From an uncultured Myxococcales bacterium (GTDB taxonomy: Bacteria; Myxococcota_A; Polyangia; Polyangiales; Polyangiaceae), in contig CALFNG010000104.1 in NCBI GenBank assembly GCA_937902985.1, positions 1 through 55,566 on the forward strand: a stretch of DNA of 55,566 nucleotides, in the 5' to 3' direction. A program made the translations under genes and the position numbers. The notes under the pieces were generated by a model. The model was not told the DNA's origin, did no database searches, and saw nothing but the letters and a program-made list of their open reading frames with translations. Shown in pieces: positions 26,234-36,864 of the stretch (position 1 is the first letter of the stretch; the number at the start of each line of letters is the position of its first letter).

Positions 26234-27601
26234 TCAGCTCGCCCCGCGTCCAGTGAGAACGACGGGCACCGTCTTCAGGATCAGCTGGAAGTCCTGCGCC
26301 AGACTCCAGTGATCGATATACTGCATATCGAGGTACATCCACTCCTCAAAAGAGATCTCGTTTCGACCGCTCACCTGCCAAACGCAGGTGAGGCCCGGGC
26401 GGACCGAGAGCCGGCGACGCTGCCAGGCCTCGTACTTCGCCACCTCGGACGGGACCGGCGGGCGCGGCCCGACGAGGCTCATTTCGCCCCGGAGCACGTT
26501 GATCAGCTGGGGCAGTTCGTCGATGCTGAACTTCCTGATGAACCGCCCGATCGGCGTGATGCGCGGGTCGCGCTTCATCTTGAAGACCGGACCGGCCTGC
26601 TCGTTCATCGCCATGAGCTTCGCCTTCAGCTCCTCGGCGTTGACGACCATGGAGCGGAACTTGAGCATGTGGAACGGGCGCCCGTGGCGGCCGACGCGCT
26701 CCTGCTTGAACAGGATCCCGCCGCGAGACGTGAACTTGATGAGCACGGCGACCGTGACCATCAGGGGCGAGATCAGCCCGAGGGCTACCGCCGAGGCTCC
26801 CACGTCGAACAGGCGCTTGAAGGCGAGCTGGACGGGCTTGTGCCGGACGCAGAGGTAGTGGATGTACCCGTCGGCCACGGCGCGCTCGTATTCGGGGCGC
26901 GCGCGGCCGAAGCGGAAGCCCGCAGCCGGCAGCGCGAACGGGATCCCGAAGCGCTCGAGCACGCGGATGCACTGCTGCATCTCCACGCGCTGGGAGTCAC
27001 CGTTGCCAGCGATGAACACCTCGGCCACGACGTGTTTCTTGAGGATGTTCTCGAGGTCGGCGGCCGTGCCGAGGACCTCGCCCGGAAGGCGATCGTGGAT
27101 CGCCTCGTCTGCGAACCGAAGGTGGCCGAGCACGCGACGATGGTCGTTGCGGTCGATGATCTCCAGGCCGGTGTGCCTGCCGAGGGGACCGATGCCCACC
27201 ACGAGGAGCTGTCGGATCGGGATCTCGCGGCGTCGCAGCCAGCTCGTGGTCGACCTGAGCCAGAGGATGCATGGCATCGACACGAGGATGAAACGATCGA
27301 TCTGACTGCCCGCCGCATACGGAGGCACCACGAGGCGCAGCGTGGCCATGACGCCGAGCATGATGCCGAGCAGCGTGCCCGTGAGGACGACGTCGCCCGC
27401 CATGCCCCGACCGTTCCAGCTGTCGTAGTGCCGGAGGACGCGGCCGCCGAGCATCCACACGAAGGTCGAGCCCATCGACATGCCGAGAAAGACGAGCCAA
27501 TGCCACGGTCGACCGGCGACCTTCGTGGCGACCGCAGAGGCGGCCAGCAAGATGATGCTGTCTCCGATGAGGTTGAGGTGCTGTGCGGTTTGCTTGGTCA
27601 T
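26234..27601 (-). CDS. Polyprenyl-phosphate sugar-1-phosphate transferase (WbaP/EpsZ type)
   Basis: 455 residues. Four N-terminal TM segments (IILLASAVATKVAG, WLVFLGMSMGSTFVWMLGG and others) lead to a Rossmann-like CoA-binding domain (LLVVGIGPLGRHTGLEII). The catalytic bacterial-transferase domain follows from about 265 (FKRLFDVGASAVALGLISP), with KFRSM, DELPQLINVLRGEMSLVGPRP and RPGLTCVWQVSGRNEISFEEW. It starts each repeat unit by putting hexose-1-phosphate on undecaprenyl phosphate. It is the first biosynthetic gene in transcription order, with a 580-bp gap upstream that should hold the main promoter. Confidence 0.94.
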   Translation of the reverse strand: MTKQTAQHLNLIGDSIILLAASAVATKVAGRPWHWLVFLGMSMGSTFVWMLGGRVLRHYDSWNGRGMAGDVVLTGTLLGIMLGVMATLRLVVPPYAAGSQIDRFILVSMPCILWLRSTTSWLRRREIPIRQLLVVGIGPLGRHTGLEIIDRNDHRRVLGHLRFADEAIHDRLPGEVLGTAADLENILKKHVVAEVFIAGNGDSQRVEMQQCIRVLERFGIPFALPAAGFRFGRARPEYERAVADGYIHYLCVRHKPVQLAFKRLFDVGASAVALGLISPLMVTVAVLIKFTSRGGILFKQERVGRHGRPFHMLKFRSMVVNAEELKAKLMAMNEQAGPVFKMKRDPRITPIGRFIRKFSIDELPQLINVLRGEMSLVGPRPPVPSEVAKYEAWQRRRLSVRPGLTCVWQVSGRNEISFEEWMYLDMQYIDHWSLAQDFQLILKTVPVVLTGRGAS

Positions 27602-28181
27602 GAGCGAGCCGTGGCGAGCGACCCCTGGGAAGAACGTATCCCGTGGCCCGATACGCGGGCAGAGGCCGCTCAGAGAACGATCAGACTAGTTACCACGCAG
27701 TGCGGCAGAGTCCAGGTCCGCGCAGCCCGTTCGACGTAACATTCTGACGCATAAGCAAGGCTTGCAACGAGAGGTGAGCATGCCGCGGGCTTCCCGTGCT
27801 GACACACTCGCGACCGATGACGAATTCGTGACGGTGAAGCATTGATGCGAAGGGCGGAAGGGCCTTCGAGGTCCGCCCCCCCCGGCTCGACGCGCGCGCA
27901 CCGACCTCGGCCTCGTAAGCCTCGTAAGCCTCGTAAGCCTCGTAAGCCTCGTAAGCCTCGTAAGTGTCGCCAGTGCGAGCGGAGTGCCAGGGACGCTCGC
28001 CCGAGGAAGCGACCAGCACCGCTTGGTTGCCCTGGTTTTGCTGGTCTTGTCCGTCTTTGTCTCGCTTGTCTTGCCCGAGACGGCGGAAGCCGACGCAACA
28101 AGATCGGGAAGCCGGCTCGAGTCCGGCTTTTTCGCGGCGGGCGGGCGAGCCGCGACGCCAACCAGCACCAGCGACACGTTC
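27602..28181. other. 580-bp gap upstream of the sugar-transferase gene
   Basis: It contains the 9-bp tandem array at 27911-27964 and a T/G-skewed stretch (about 28022-28078) built of TTGTC/TTGC words on the plus strand. Frames across it on either strand translate to repeat-derived peptides and look non-coding. A cluster promoter is expected here on the minus strand, but no -35/-10 pair with good spacing could be fixed by eye. Confidence 0.45.
27911..27964. repeat. 9-bp tandem repeat, six perfect copies
   Basis: The unit is CCTCGTAAG, repeated six times with no mismatch, followed at once by TGTCGCC. It lies 310 bp upstream of the sugar-transferase start. Any frame through it would give a three-residue periodic peptide. 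Copy number could vary by slippage. Confidence 0.95.
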
Positions 28182-28538
28182 CTAAACGGCCGGCTCCTCG
28201 GGCGGCCCGAGGACCTTGGTCAAAAGCTGCAAGGCCTCGGGTTCGAGCTGAATGAACTTGAGGCCTACGTCGTAGCGAGCCGGAGCGCCCGCCGGCAACC
28301 GCTCGATCCACACGACCTCAGCCGTGTATGTGACGGGCGGAACGTCTGCAAGAAAGAACTCCATCTTGAGAAGCTTGCCGACTTTCATCTCGTCGTCGCT
28401 GTAGATGCGAACGCCGCCGAGGCTGATGTCGACCGGCTCCCTCTGGCGAGCGAGAAACTCCACTCCGGCCGGGCGAACATAGAGCGCTGCCCGTAGGCGC
28501 CGGTATCTCCTTCGGTCGTCTTGATTGTCTGACGGCAC
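28182..28538 (-). CDS. PilZ domain protein (c-di-GMP receptor)
   Basis: 118 residues, essentially one PilZ domain. The N-terminal arginine motif RRRYRRLR (9-16) and DISLGG (37-42, the D/N-x-S-x-x-G element) are both intact, so cyclic di-GMP binding is expected. The sequence continues as a beta-barrel (VRIYSDDEMKVGKLLKMEFF, YTAEVVWIER, YDVGLKFIQL). It is transcribed toward the exopolysaccharide genes and is the outermost gene of the cluster, so it may couple polymer production to c-di-GMP, which is inference. Confidence 0.92.
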   Translation of the reverse strand: MPSDNQDDRRRYRRLRAALYVRPAGVEFLARQREPVDISLGGVRIYSDDEMKVGKLLKMEFFLADVPPVTYTAEVVWIERLPAGAPARYDVGLKFIQLEPEALQLLTKVLGPPEEPAV

Positions 28539-28649
28539 TTGCCCTAGCTTAGCTAAGCCCCACTAACACCGACACTACCAGCTTCGCCCATCCGCGCGGC
28601 TTTGGCAAGGGGCAGGAATGTACCGCCTGCCGCTCCCTTTTTTGTCACG

Positions 28650-28753
28650 CTGCCACGCTGCCTCGCTGCCTCGCTGCCACGCTGCCTCGCTGCCACGCTG
28701 CCACGCTGCCACGCTGCCACGCTGCCTCGCTGCCTCGCTGCCACGCTGCCACG
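28650..28753. repeat. 8-bp tandem repeat, 13 copies of two alternating variants
   Basis: Thirteen head-to-tail 8-mers, CTGCCACG (A) or CTGCCTCG (B), in the order A B B A B A A A A B B A A. They differ only at position 6, which gives a two-letter pattern. An 8-bp unit is not a multiple of three, so the array is unlikely to be translated. It lies 111 bp upstream of the PilZ start codon. Confidence 0.95.
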
Positions 28754-29036
28754 CTCACCGCACGGCAATCACCGCCTACTCCGCCTGCTTCGCTCGCTTA
28801 TTTCCGGGTCTCGATCGTTTCCCGTGCGCGGGGGCGGACCGTAGGCCGGCCCCGGGCATCGGCGTTCGGCCTGGCCGCGACCCCCCTGAAGGCGCCAGCA
28901 AAGGCCAGCAAGCCAACGCCTGGAAACGCCACGGCTTCTCGTCTCGTCGCCGGCCCCGGCGCCCCCGAGCGCCGCTCCGTCATCCGCCGCGCGCGGCTCA
29001 CCTCGCCCCGAGCCTTGCTCGTGAATAGCTGAGGAT

Positions 29037-29066
29037 TTGAGAGGATGGCTCTTTGTGGCCTATGTT
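29037..29066 (+). promoter_or_regulatory. Possible sigma-70-type promoter for the 716-residue protein
   Basis: TTGAGA (29037-29042) and TATGTT (29061-29066) are 18 bp apart in a locally AT-richer segment, ending 29 bp before the ATG. This matches the -35/-10 pattern moderately well; no experimental support is available. Confidence 0.4.
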
Positions 29067-29095
29067 TTCCTTGAGGCCCGAGCGACCCCACGCCC

Positions 29096-31246
29096 ATGAC
29101 TGACGCGCCGCATCCATCTTCACCTCCGCCGGGCGGGGCCCTTCGCGTCATCTCGAGCCTTCGCCTCGGCGAGCGCGTCGTGGCGCGATGCGGCGATGGG
29201 CTCCTCGCCGCCGAGAACGCGCTCTTCGACGCGAAGGATACCGTGCTCCGGACGACAGACCCGAACACGGTGCGCGAAGCGGGCTACATGACGACGGCCC
29301 GCGAGGCGCTCGGGCGCCTGGCGATGGCGGGCATCACCCCAGAGTTCGCTTACGATGCCGCGCGCACGCTCGCTCATGACGTCGCGGCCTCGTTCGCGCG
29401 CGGCGAGACTGCGCGCGCGCTCGCGGCGCGACTCGGGCCTCACGAGCTCTTCGACGGAGCGGTCTACAGCGCGTCGGCGCAACGGTACGAGGGCGTATGG
29501 CTCGATCTCCGAGCCCTCTCGGGAGCGCTCAACTCGCCTGCGGCGCCGGTCGTTTTGCAGGCGCTTCACCTGGCCGCGGCGCTCAGCGAAGTGGCGCCGT
29601 CGACCACGGTGCTCCTCTCGACGAGCGCCACGCGCCGGCCAAGCGAACGCGCCCATTTCAGGATGATACTCGAGGGGACACGATGGCTCCTCGAGGCCCT
29701 CTACCGGCTGGGCCCGAACCCGCGCCCGCCCGACGCGCACACGACCAACGAGGAGCGCATGCGCGAGGTGCTCCTTGCGCGCGTCCGGGAGAGGGCCACG
29801 GCCGACGCGTCGCCACACCTTCAGCACCACCTGGGAGAGCTCGAGAACGCGATCACCGCCGGGAACGCACCCCGCGGGCCTATCGCCGGCGGTGAGTTCG
29901 CGGCGATCGAGCGACAACTCGCTGGCGGCGAAGCCTCTGGCGTTGACGAGCGCATCGATCGGCTCGAAGCGCTCCATGGCGTCTCGGCTGGCACGCGGTA
30001 CCTTCGCGCCCGCGCCGCTCTCCTTCGTGGCGACACGCCGCCGCTCAGCGTGGCGACGATGCTCTCTCAGATCGTCGACGAGGACACGAGGTTCCACGAA
30101 GCGTCGCTCCTCGCTGCCCGGGCGTGGCACGCCGCGGGGGACAGTACGCGCGCCCGCTACTATGCGCGACGTATCGTCGAAGACCCCGCGGCGAGCGACG
30201 GGGAGAGGCTCGTCGCGCTCGAGATCCTCGAGTCGACGACCACGACGCACCACTCGATGACGCCGCCGTCCGTCGTGATCGACGCCCCGACCAGCGGCAT
30301 CGCGCACGTGGCCCGCCCGCGCGTCGCCCATGTAACCCAGATGCAGCTCGCGCGCGTGCCGCTGTATCCGACGCTCGGCGGCGCGCCGCCGCCGCATGTC
30401 CTGCCGCCGCTGTCGCCCGTCAACCAAGCAGCGCCTGTCGAGCCGGAACCGGTGTGGGATCTACGGCCGCAAGGCCGCGCGCAGACGGGCCATCGAGAAC
30501 GGCTCGATCGAGACCCACCCCTCCGAGGTCGGCCAGACGTGGACCAGACCGACGGAGGTCGGCCAGACGTGGACCAGACCGACGGAGGTCGGCCAGACGT
30601 GGACCAGATCGATGGAGGCTTCTCCGATCGCGAACCGTCCGATCGACGTCCGCGCAATCGGCCACCCCTCGATCGAGAGCGCGAGCAGCCGGTTCGCGAG
30701 CAGCCGGCTCGCGGGCCCTCGGATCGAACGGCGGCGCCGCGCGGCCGGCCGACCGTGCGTTACGACCCAGAGCTCGCCGAGTCGCTGGCCCTGCCGCACG
30801 GCGCGACCGAATCGATGCTCGGCGTGAACGATCTCCCGACCACGGCAATGCAGGCGCGCGTCGCCATGACGCGGCTCGCCCGCGACCTCGCGCGAGACTA
30901 CCGCCTCTGGTACGCGAAGACGCTTCGCTGCAACGTCATGGCGGTCGAGGCGATGCAGCAGCACATCGCGAACCGGTTCGCGGGCGCGCCCATCTCGGAT
31001 CCAGGCGTCGCCTGGGAGCTTCGACGCCACGGCGCTCTCCTCAGCGAGATCGCGGCCCGCGCCCTCGGCGGCACATGGGTCGACGTCGCGCCCAGCGAGC
31101 CCGGATACTGGGAGATGCTCGTCCCCCCGGGGACCCGCACGCGACCGATCGGTCGCGTCTACCGGTTCGTCGCGCTCGGCAACCGAGAGCGCGATCTCGT
31201 CAGCTACTACCTGGATCTCGACGCACGCGTACGCAAGGGGCGCTAA
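29096..31246 (+). CDS. Uncharacterised 716-residue protein with Asp/Gly tandem repeat
   Basis: I recognise no family. Residues 1-420 are helical and Ala/Arg/Leu-rich (EALGRLAMAGITPEFAYDAARTLAHDVAASFARGE; YLRARAALLRGD; FHEASLLAARAWHAAGDSTRARYYARRIVEDP), the last part resembling a TPR hairpin. A Pro-rich section follows, then three copies of GRPDVDQTDG near residues 478-507 and a charged Arg/Asp/Pro linker. A conserved-looking C-terminal domain covers about 570-716 (ARDLARDYRLWYAKTLRCNVMAVEAMQQHI, GYWEMLVPPGTRTRPIGRVYRFVALGNRERDLVSYYLDL). There is no signal peptide or TM segment, so it is probably cytoplasmic. It is followed by a strong hairpin. Confidence 0.7.
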   Translation: MTDAPHPSSPPPGGALRVISSLRLGERVVARCGDGLLAAENALFDAKDTVLRTTDPNTVREAGYMTTAREALGRLAMAGITPEFAYDAARTLAHDVAASFARGETARALAARLGPHELFDGAVYSASAQRYEGVWLDLRALSGALNSPAAPVVLQALHLAAALSEVAPSTTVLLSTSATRRPSERAHFRMILEGTRWLLEALYRLGPNPRPPDAHTTNEERMREVLLARVRERATADASPHLQHHLGELENAITAGNAPRGPIAGGEFAAIERQLAGGEASGVDERIDRLEALHGVSAGTRYLRARAALLRGDTPPLSVATMLSQIVDEDTRFHEASLLAARAWHAAGDSTRARYYARRIVEDPAASDGERLVALEILESTTTTHHSMTPPSVVIDAPTSGIAHVARPRVAHVTQMQLARVPLYPTLGGAPPPHVLPPLSPVNQAAPVEPEPVWDLRPQGRAQTGHRERLDRDPPLRGRPDVDQTDGGRPDVDQTDGGRPDVDQIDGGFSDREPSDRRPRNRPPLDREREQPVREQPARGPSDRTAAPRGRPTVRYDPELAESLALPHGATESMLGVNDLPTTAMQARVAMTRLARDLARDYRLWYAKTLRCNVMAVEAMQQHIANRFAGAPISDPGVAWELRRHGALLSEIAARALGGTWVDVAPSEPGYWEMLVPPGTRTRPIGRVYRFVALGNRERDLVSYYLDLDARVRKGR
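30525..30614. repeat. 30-bp in-frame tandem repeat, three copies
   Basis: Three 30-bp units, the first two identical and the third with a few changes near its end, encode the decapeptide GRPDVDQTDG in the 716-residue protein. The length is a multiple of three, so expansion or loss keeps the frame. It joins the N-terminal helical part to the charged linker. Confidence 0.93.
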
Positions 31247-31279
31247 AATCTGCGCTCACGAACGTGAGCGCTGATTTAG
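31244..31279. terminator. Strong hairpin between convergent genes, likely bidirectional terminator
   Basis: GCGCTCACG and CGTGAGCGC (31252-31271) form a perfect 9-bp stem (8 bp if the loop is GAAC), extended outward by CTAAAATC and GATTTAG. It begins at the TAA of the 716-residue gene and lies about 90 bp from the end of the opposing metallopeptidase-like gene. A/T-rich flanks on both sides suit termination in both directions, though there is no long T-run. Confidence 0.6.
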
Positions 31280-31369
31280 TCAAACCTTGGCGAATAAATC
31301 GGGCTAGCGCGATCGAAGATCACGCTCGTCTACGCTCGTCGATTTAGCTCGGGCGCCCCTGGCCGGACG

Positions 31370-33679
31370 TCAGCGGCCCTCGCATCGGGCCAGCAAGCGC
31401 AGGAGAGCCTCGCGGCGCCCGCCCGAACTGCCGGCGAACGGTGAGCTCGCGGCGACGGCGTTTCGTCTCACCCGCGCGATCGCGTCGGCGTCTCGCAGGA
31501 CGCAGGCGGCAATGCCCCTCTGGTGCAGGACCTCGCGCCCGATACGCGCCGAGGGCATGCCCTCGGCGATCGCCCGATCGAGCCAGGGGACGGCGCGCGC
31601 GTACTGGTCGTGCAGCGTGAGGTTCCTGCCCGAGAGGTATTGCGCGAGCGGTGGACCCGTCCGATCGGTACCGCCCAGGCCATCGCCAGCCCACGCTCCG
31701 AGGGAGAGCGCGCCCAGCCATGCGTCCTGGGCGCGGCCCGGCTCGGCGAGCAGCAGATCGGAGATCGTTCTTCGTGCCGTCGGGTCTTCGGTCGCGAGCG
31801 CTTTGACCTCGAGCGTCCTCGCGGCGTCTTCGTCGAGCGTGCGGCTCGCGATCGTGCGGTACGCGGCCTCGGCATCTCCCTCGCGTCCTCGCACGAGGTC
31901 GTCGTCGGCGAGCGCTTCTTCCGCACGATCGCGCCACGTCCGCGGCGTCGCCGGCTCCGCCGCCATCTTCCGGAGCTCGCCGCGTCCGGCCGCCGCCTCC
32001 ACCGGGTCGCGGCTCTGGGTGGCGATCCTCGCGCGCGCGAACCGCGCGTGATCGTCGCGAGGGTCGCGGAGGAGTGCGCGGGCGTAGAGGGCCTCGGCCC
32101 GCTCGAACCGGTGCGCGTCGCGGCACTTGTCGCCGTCGCGATCGAGCGCGTCGACCACGTGCGGGCAGCTCCGCGCCCAGATGCTGGGTCGCTCGAATTT
32201 CGCGCGCGCGTATGCCTGCGCCTCGGGGGGCATCGCCAGCGTGCGTAGCCGGTCGCGAAACGCGGCGTCCAGCGCGGGCCACGGCTCTCCCGTCAACGCT
32301 TCGATGGACCCCCCCCCGTACCAAGCGCGTACCACCGGCGCCCCCCATCGATCGAGGACCCAACCGACGAACGCCCCGGCGACCGTGTAGCTCTTCTGAG
32401 CGCTGGCGCCGAGGAACTCGAGCGAGAACAGCGAGCGCACCGCCGGCAGCGTGTCGAGATCGAGCATGGCGCGCGCCCACTGGGCGTCGGTGAGCTCGTC
32501 GTCGTCGGGAGACGTCGCCACGGCCATGCCCTCGATGAGGCCGGGGTTCGGGACGATGCCCCCGCCGCCGACGCGAAACGGGCCCACGGCGAAGCTACCG
32601 GCGACCACGTGCGCGATCTCGTGCCCGAGCACGGGGTGCGGATACGGCGCGTATTGAACGTACACTTCGCGGCGCCAGGGCTTCGCGATCGAGGTGTCTG
32701 CCGCCCCCATGAGACGACGCTTCTCGTTCGCGTCCGGGAAGACGAAGGCGGAGATCCTCCCCGCGAGGTGGGCGCCGAGCCGGGCCTCGTCGGCCGCGAG
32801 CTCTTGCTCGCAATCGCGAACGAGGAGGTCGGCCTGGTAGCCGAGGAGCGAGTCGGGATAGAAGACGTCGCATCGCTCCCCCGCGGCGCGCCCCCCGAGC
32901 GCGTCGGCGATCGTCGCCGCCGTTTGCCAGTGACCGAGCGCGGCGCCTTCGACCGTGACGGCGAGGCTGACCGCGAGCAGCGCCATCCCGGAGGCGAGAT
33001 AGACCCCCGCCCTCGTGCGAAGCGTAAGCCTCCCGGTCTCCGTGCGCGTCAATGCCGCCGCGACGAGCGTGACGCCCGCGAGGGTGGCCACGGAGCCGGC
33101 GCGGTAGGTCCACAGCTCGGGACGCACGTCGACGATCGTGTCGTAGAGCGTGCCGCTGAAGTATCCGAAGAACGGGTCGTACGAGAAGATCATCGGCGAG
33201 CCGTAGAAGCGCGCGACGCTCGCGACGATCCCCCCGAGGGGGCCGGCGAGCGCCAGCAGCACGGACGCGAGCCGGCGCCTACGCCTCCCGCGAGCGAGTT
33301 CCCCGGCGAGCGCGCCCCACGCGCCGCCGACCGCCCCCCCGAACCCAGCGGTGAGCACGAACGAGAGCGTCCCGCCCCAGAGGTCGCAGATCCCGACGCG
33401 AACCCCGTGGAGCAGCGCCGTCGCAAAGGCGACCGCCGCCAGCAGCGCGCCCGACGCCAGGCCGCGCAGCACGCAGCGCACCGGTGAGGCGCCCGCCCAC
33501 CCCGACACCTCGATCGCCGTCGCGATCGCCGCCGCCGCCGGCACCACCAGCCCGCTTGCCAGCGACTGCTCGTACCCCGGGCCACCGAAGAGCGGCATGA
33601 AGCCGACGCCCGCCAGCAGCACGAACACCACGAGCGACGCGATCCCGCGCGCACTCCCGAGGAACGTGCGCAACGTCAC
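31370..33679 (-). CDS. Membrane protein with gluzincin-type metallopeptidase site and TPR tail
   Basis: 769 residues from GTG 33679. Six to seven hydrophobic segments occupy about 1-245. A soluble domain then has HEIAHVVAGSF near residue 350 (HExxH zinc motif) and, about 30 residues later, GLIEGMAVA, whose Glu could be the third ligand as in the MA-clan peptidase-like families. A tetratricopeptide-like C-terminal third (ALYARALLRDPRDDHARFARARI, WLDRAIAEGMPSARIGREVL) follows. A role in protein quality control or envelope turnover is a guess. It is next to lon on the same strand, 40 nt downstream of its stop, so the two could share a transcript. Confidence 0.72.
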   Translation of the reverse strand: MTLRTFLGSARGIASLVVFVLLAGVGFMPLFGGPGYEQSLASGLVVPAAAAIATAIEVSGWAGASPVRCVLRGLASGALLAAVAFATALLHGVRVGICDLWGGTLSFVLTAGFGGAVGGAWGALAGELARGRRRRRLASVLLALAGPLGGIVASVARFYGSPMIFSYDPFFGYFSGTLYDTIVDVRPELWTYRAGSVATLAGVTLVAAALTRTETGRLTLRTRAGVYLASGMALLAVSLAVTVEGAALGHWQTAATIADALGGRAAGERCDVFYPDSLLGYQADLLVRDCEQELAADEARLGAHLAGRISAFVFPDANEKRRLMGAADTSIAKPWRREVYVQYAPYPHPVLGHEIAHVVAGSFAVGPFRVGGGGIVPNPGLIEGMAVATSPDDDELTDAQWARAMLDLDTLPAVRSLFSLEFLGASAQKSYTVAGAFVGWVLDRWGAPVVRAWYGGGSIEALTGEPWPALDAAFRDRLRTLAMPPEAQAYARAKFERPSIWARSCPHVVDALDRDGDKCRDAHRFERAEALYARALLRDPRDDHARFARARIATQSRDPVEAAAGRGELRKMAAEPATPRTWRDRAEEALADDDLVRGREGDAEAAYRTIASRTLDEDAARTLEVKALATEDPTARRTISDLLLAEPGRAQDAWLGALSLGAWAGDGLGGTDRTGPPLAQYLSGRNLTLHDQYARAVPWLDRAIAEGMPSARIGREVLHQRGIAACVLRDADAIARVRRNAVAASSPFAGSSGGRREALLRLLARCEGR

Positions 33680-33719
33680 GGCGGCCTCACGGAGGAGGAA
33701 CCAACGGCCCTCTCTCCTC

Positions 33720-36119
<2,400 letters not shown>

Positions 36120-36200
36120 GGATAACAGCCATAACGCGAAACCCGAGCCCGCGCCCAGCGCTGCGTAGCTCGACCGCCTCATGCTACAAGCGATTGCGCG

Positions 36201-36863
36201 ATGCGGTTTTGGTCGGTGCTCCTCGCCATGGTTTCGATTCCGTGCATCGCGTGCGGTCCCCAGCACGCCAACGATCCCTCGTCGGTCTTGCACACCTACG
36301 CGCGGGCCCTCGAAGAGGGGCGGGCCGACGACGCCTACGGCGTCCTCTCCGACGAGGCCCGGCGCGGCATCTCGCTCGAGGCGTTCCGGCGGATGGTCAA
36401 GGACGACCCCGACGGGGTCCGCGAGATCGCGAAGGCCCTCGAGCGCCCCACGGCCGCGCCCGTCGTGACGGCCACGGTGACGAGCCCGAGCGGGCAAGAG
36501 CTGAACCTGGTGCTCGAAGACGGCCGGTGGCGCATCGACGCATCGACCATCGACCTCTACGCGCAAGACACGCCGCGCCACGCGATCCAGGGGTTCATCC
36601 GGGCCATCGAGCACAAGCGCTACGACATGGTCATGCGGTACGTCCCCGACACGCACAAAGAGGGGCTCGACGCCGCGAAGCTCCAGAGCGCGTGGGAGGG
36701 CCACGAGAAGCAGGAGATCGAGCAAGTCGTGGGCGGCCTCAAGCAAGCGCTCCCCTCGGCCACCATCGAAGAGACGGGCGAGCGGGCGACGATGCCCTAC
36801 GGGGCGGGCGCGATGCAGCTCGTGAAGGAACACGGGCTCTGGAAGATCGAGAACTTCGACTGA
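36201..36863 (+). CDS. Small lipoprotein, divergent from lon
   Basis: 220 residues. The signal MRFWSVLLAMVSIPCIAC ends in a lipobox (CIAC). The mature part has two similar alpha+beta halves: SVLHTYARALEEGRADDAYGVLSDEARRGI with DGRWRIDA, then HAIQGFIRAIEHKRYDMVMRYVPD with HGLWKIEN, which looks like two NTF2-like (DUF4878-type) cone folds. I do not know its function. It faces lon across 81 bp, so regulatory elements are shared, and it ends 1 bp from the exonuclease gene running the other way. Confidence 0.75.
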   Translation: MRFWSVLLAMVSIPCIACGPQHANDPSSVLHTYARALEEGRADDAYGVLSDEARRGISLEAFRRMVKDDPDGVREIAKALERPTAAPVVTATVTSPSGQELNLVLEDGRWRIDASTIDLYAQDTPRHAIQGFIRAIEHKRYDMVMRYVPDTHKEGLDAAKLQSAWEGHEKQEIEQVVGGLKQALPSATIEETGERATMPYGAGAMQLVKEHGLWKIENFD

Positions 36864-36864
36864 T

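Larger units (their letters stand above)
28539..29095. other. 557-bp divergent gap with tandem array and promoter candidate
   Basis: The gap separates the PilZ gene (minus) from the 716-residue gene (plus). It holds the 8-bp array at 28650-28753 and a plausible plus-strand promoter at 29037-29066. Frames through the array encode only periodic Leu-Pro-Arg-Cys or Ala-Ala-Arg-Gln type peptides and are not considered genes. Confidence 0.5.

Noticed and set aside
27690-28019. Minus-strand frame with TYEAYEAYEA repeat as a small protein
   Set aside because: The repeat is the 9-mer DNA array read in one frame; the remainder has no family features and lies in the expected promoter region of the sugar-transferase gene.
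28618-29028. Plus-strand frames through the 8-bp array as a Leu/Pro/Arg/Cys-rich protein
   Set aside because: The peptide is a direct product of the tandem repeat, and the unit length is not a multiple of three.
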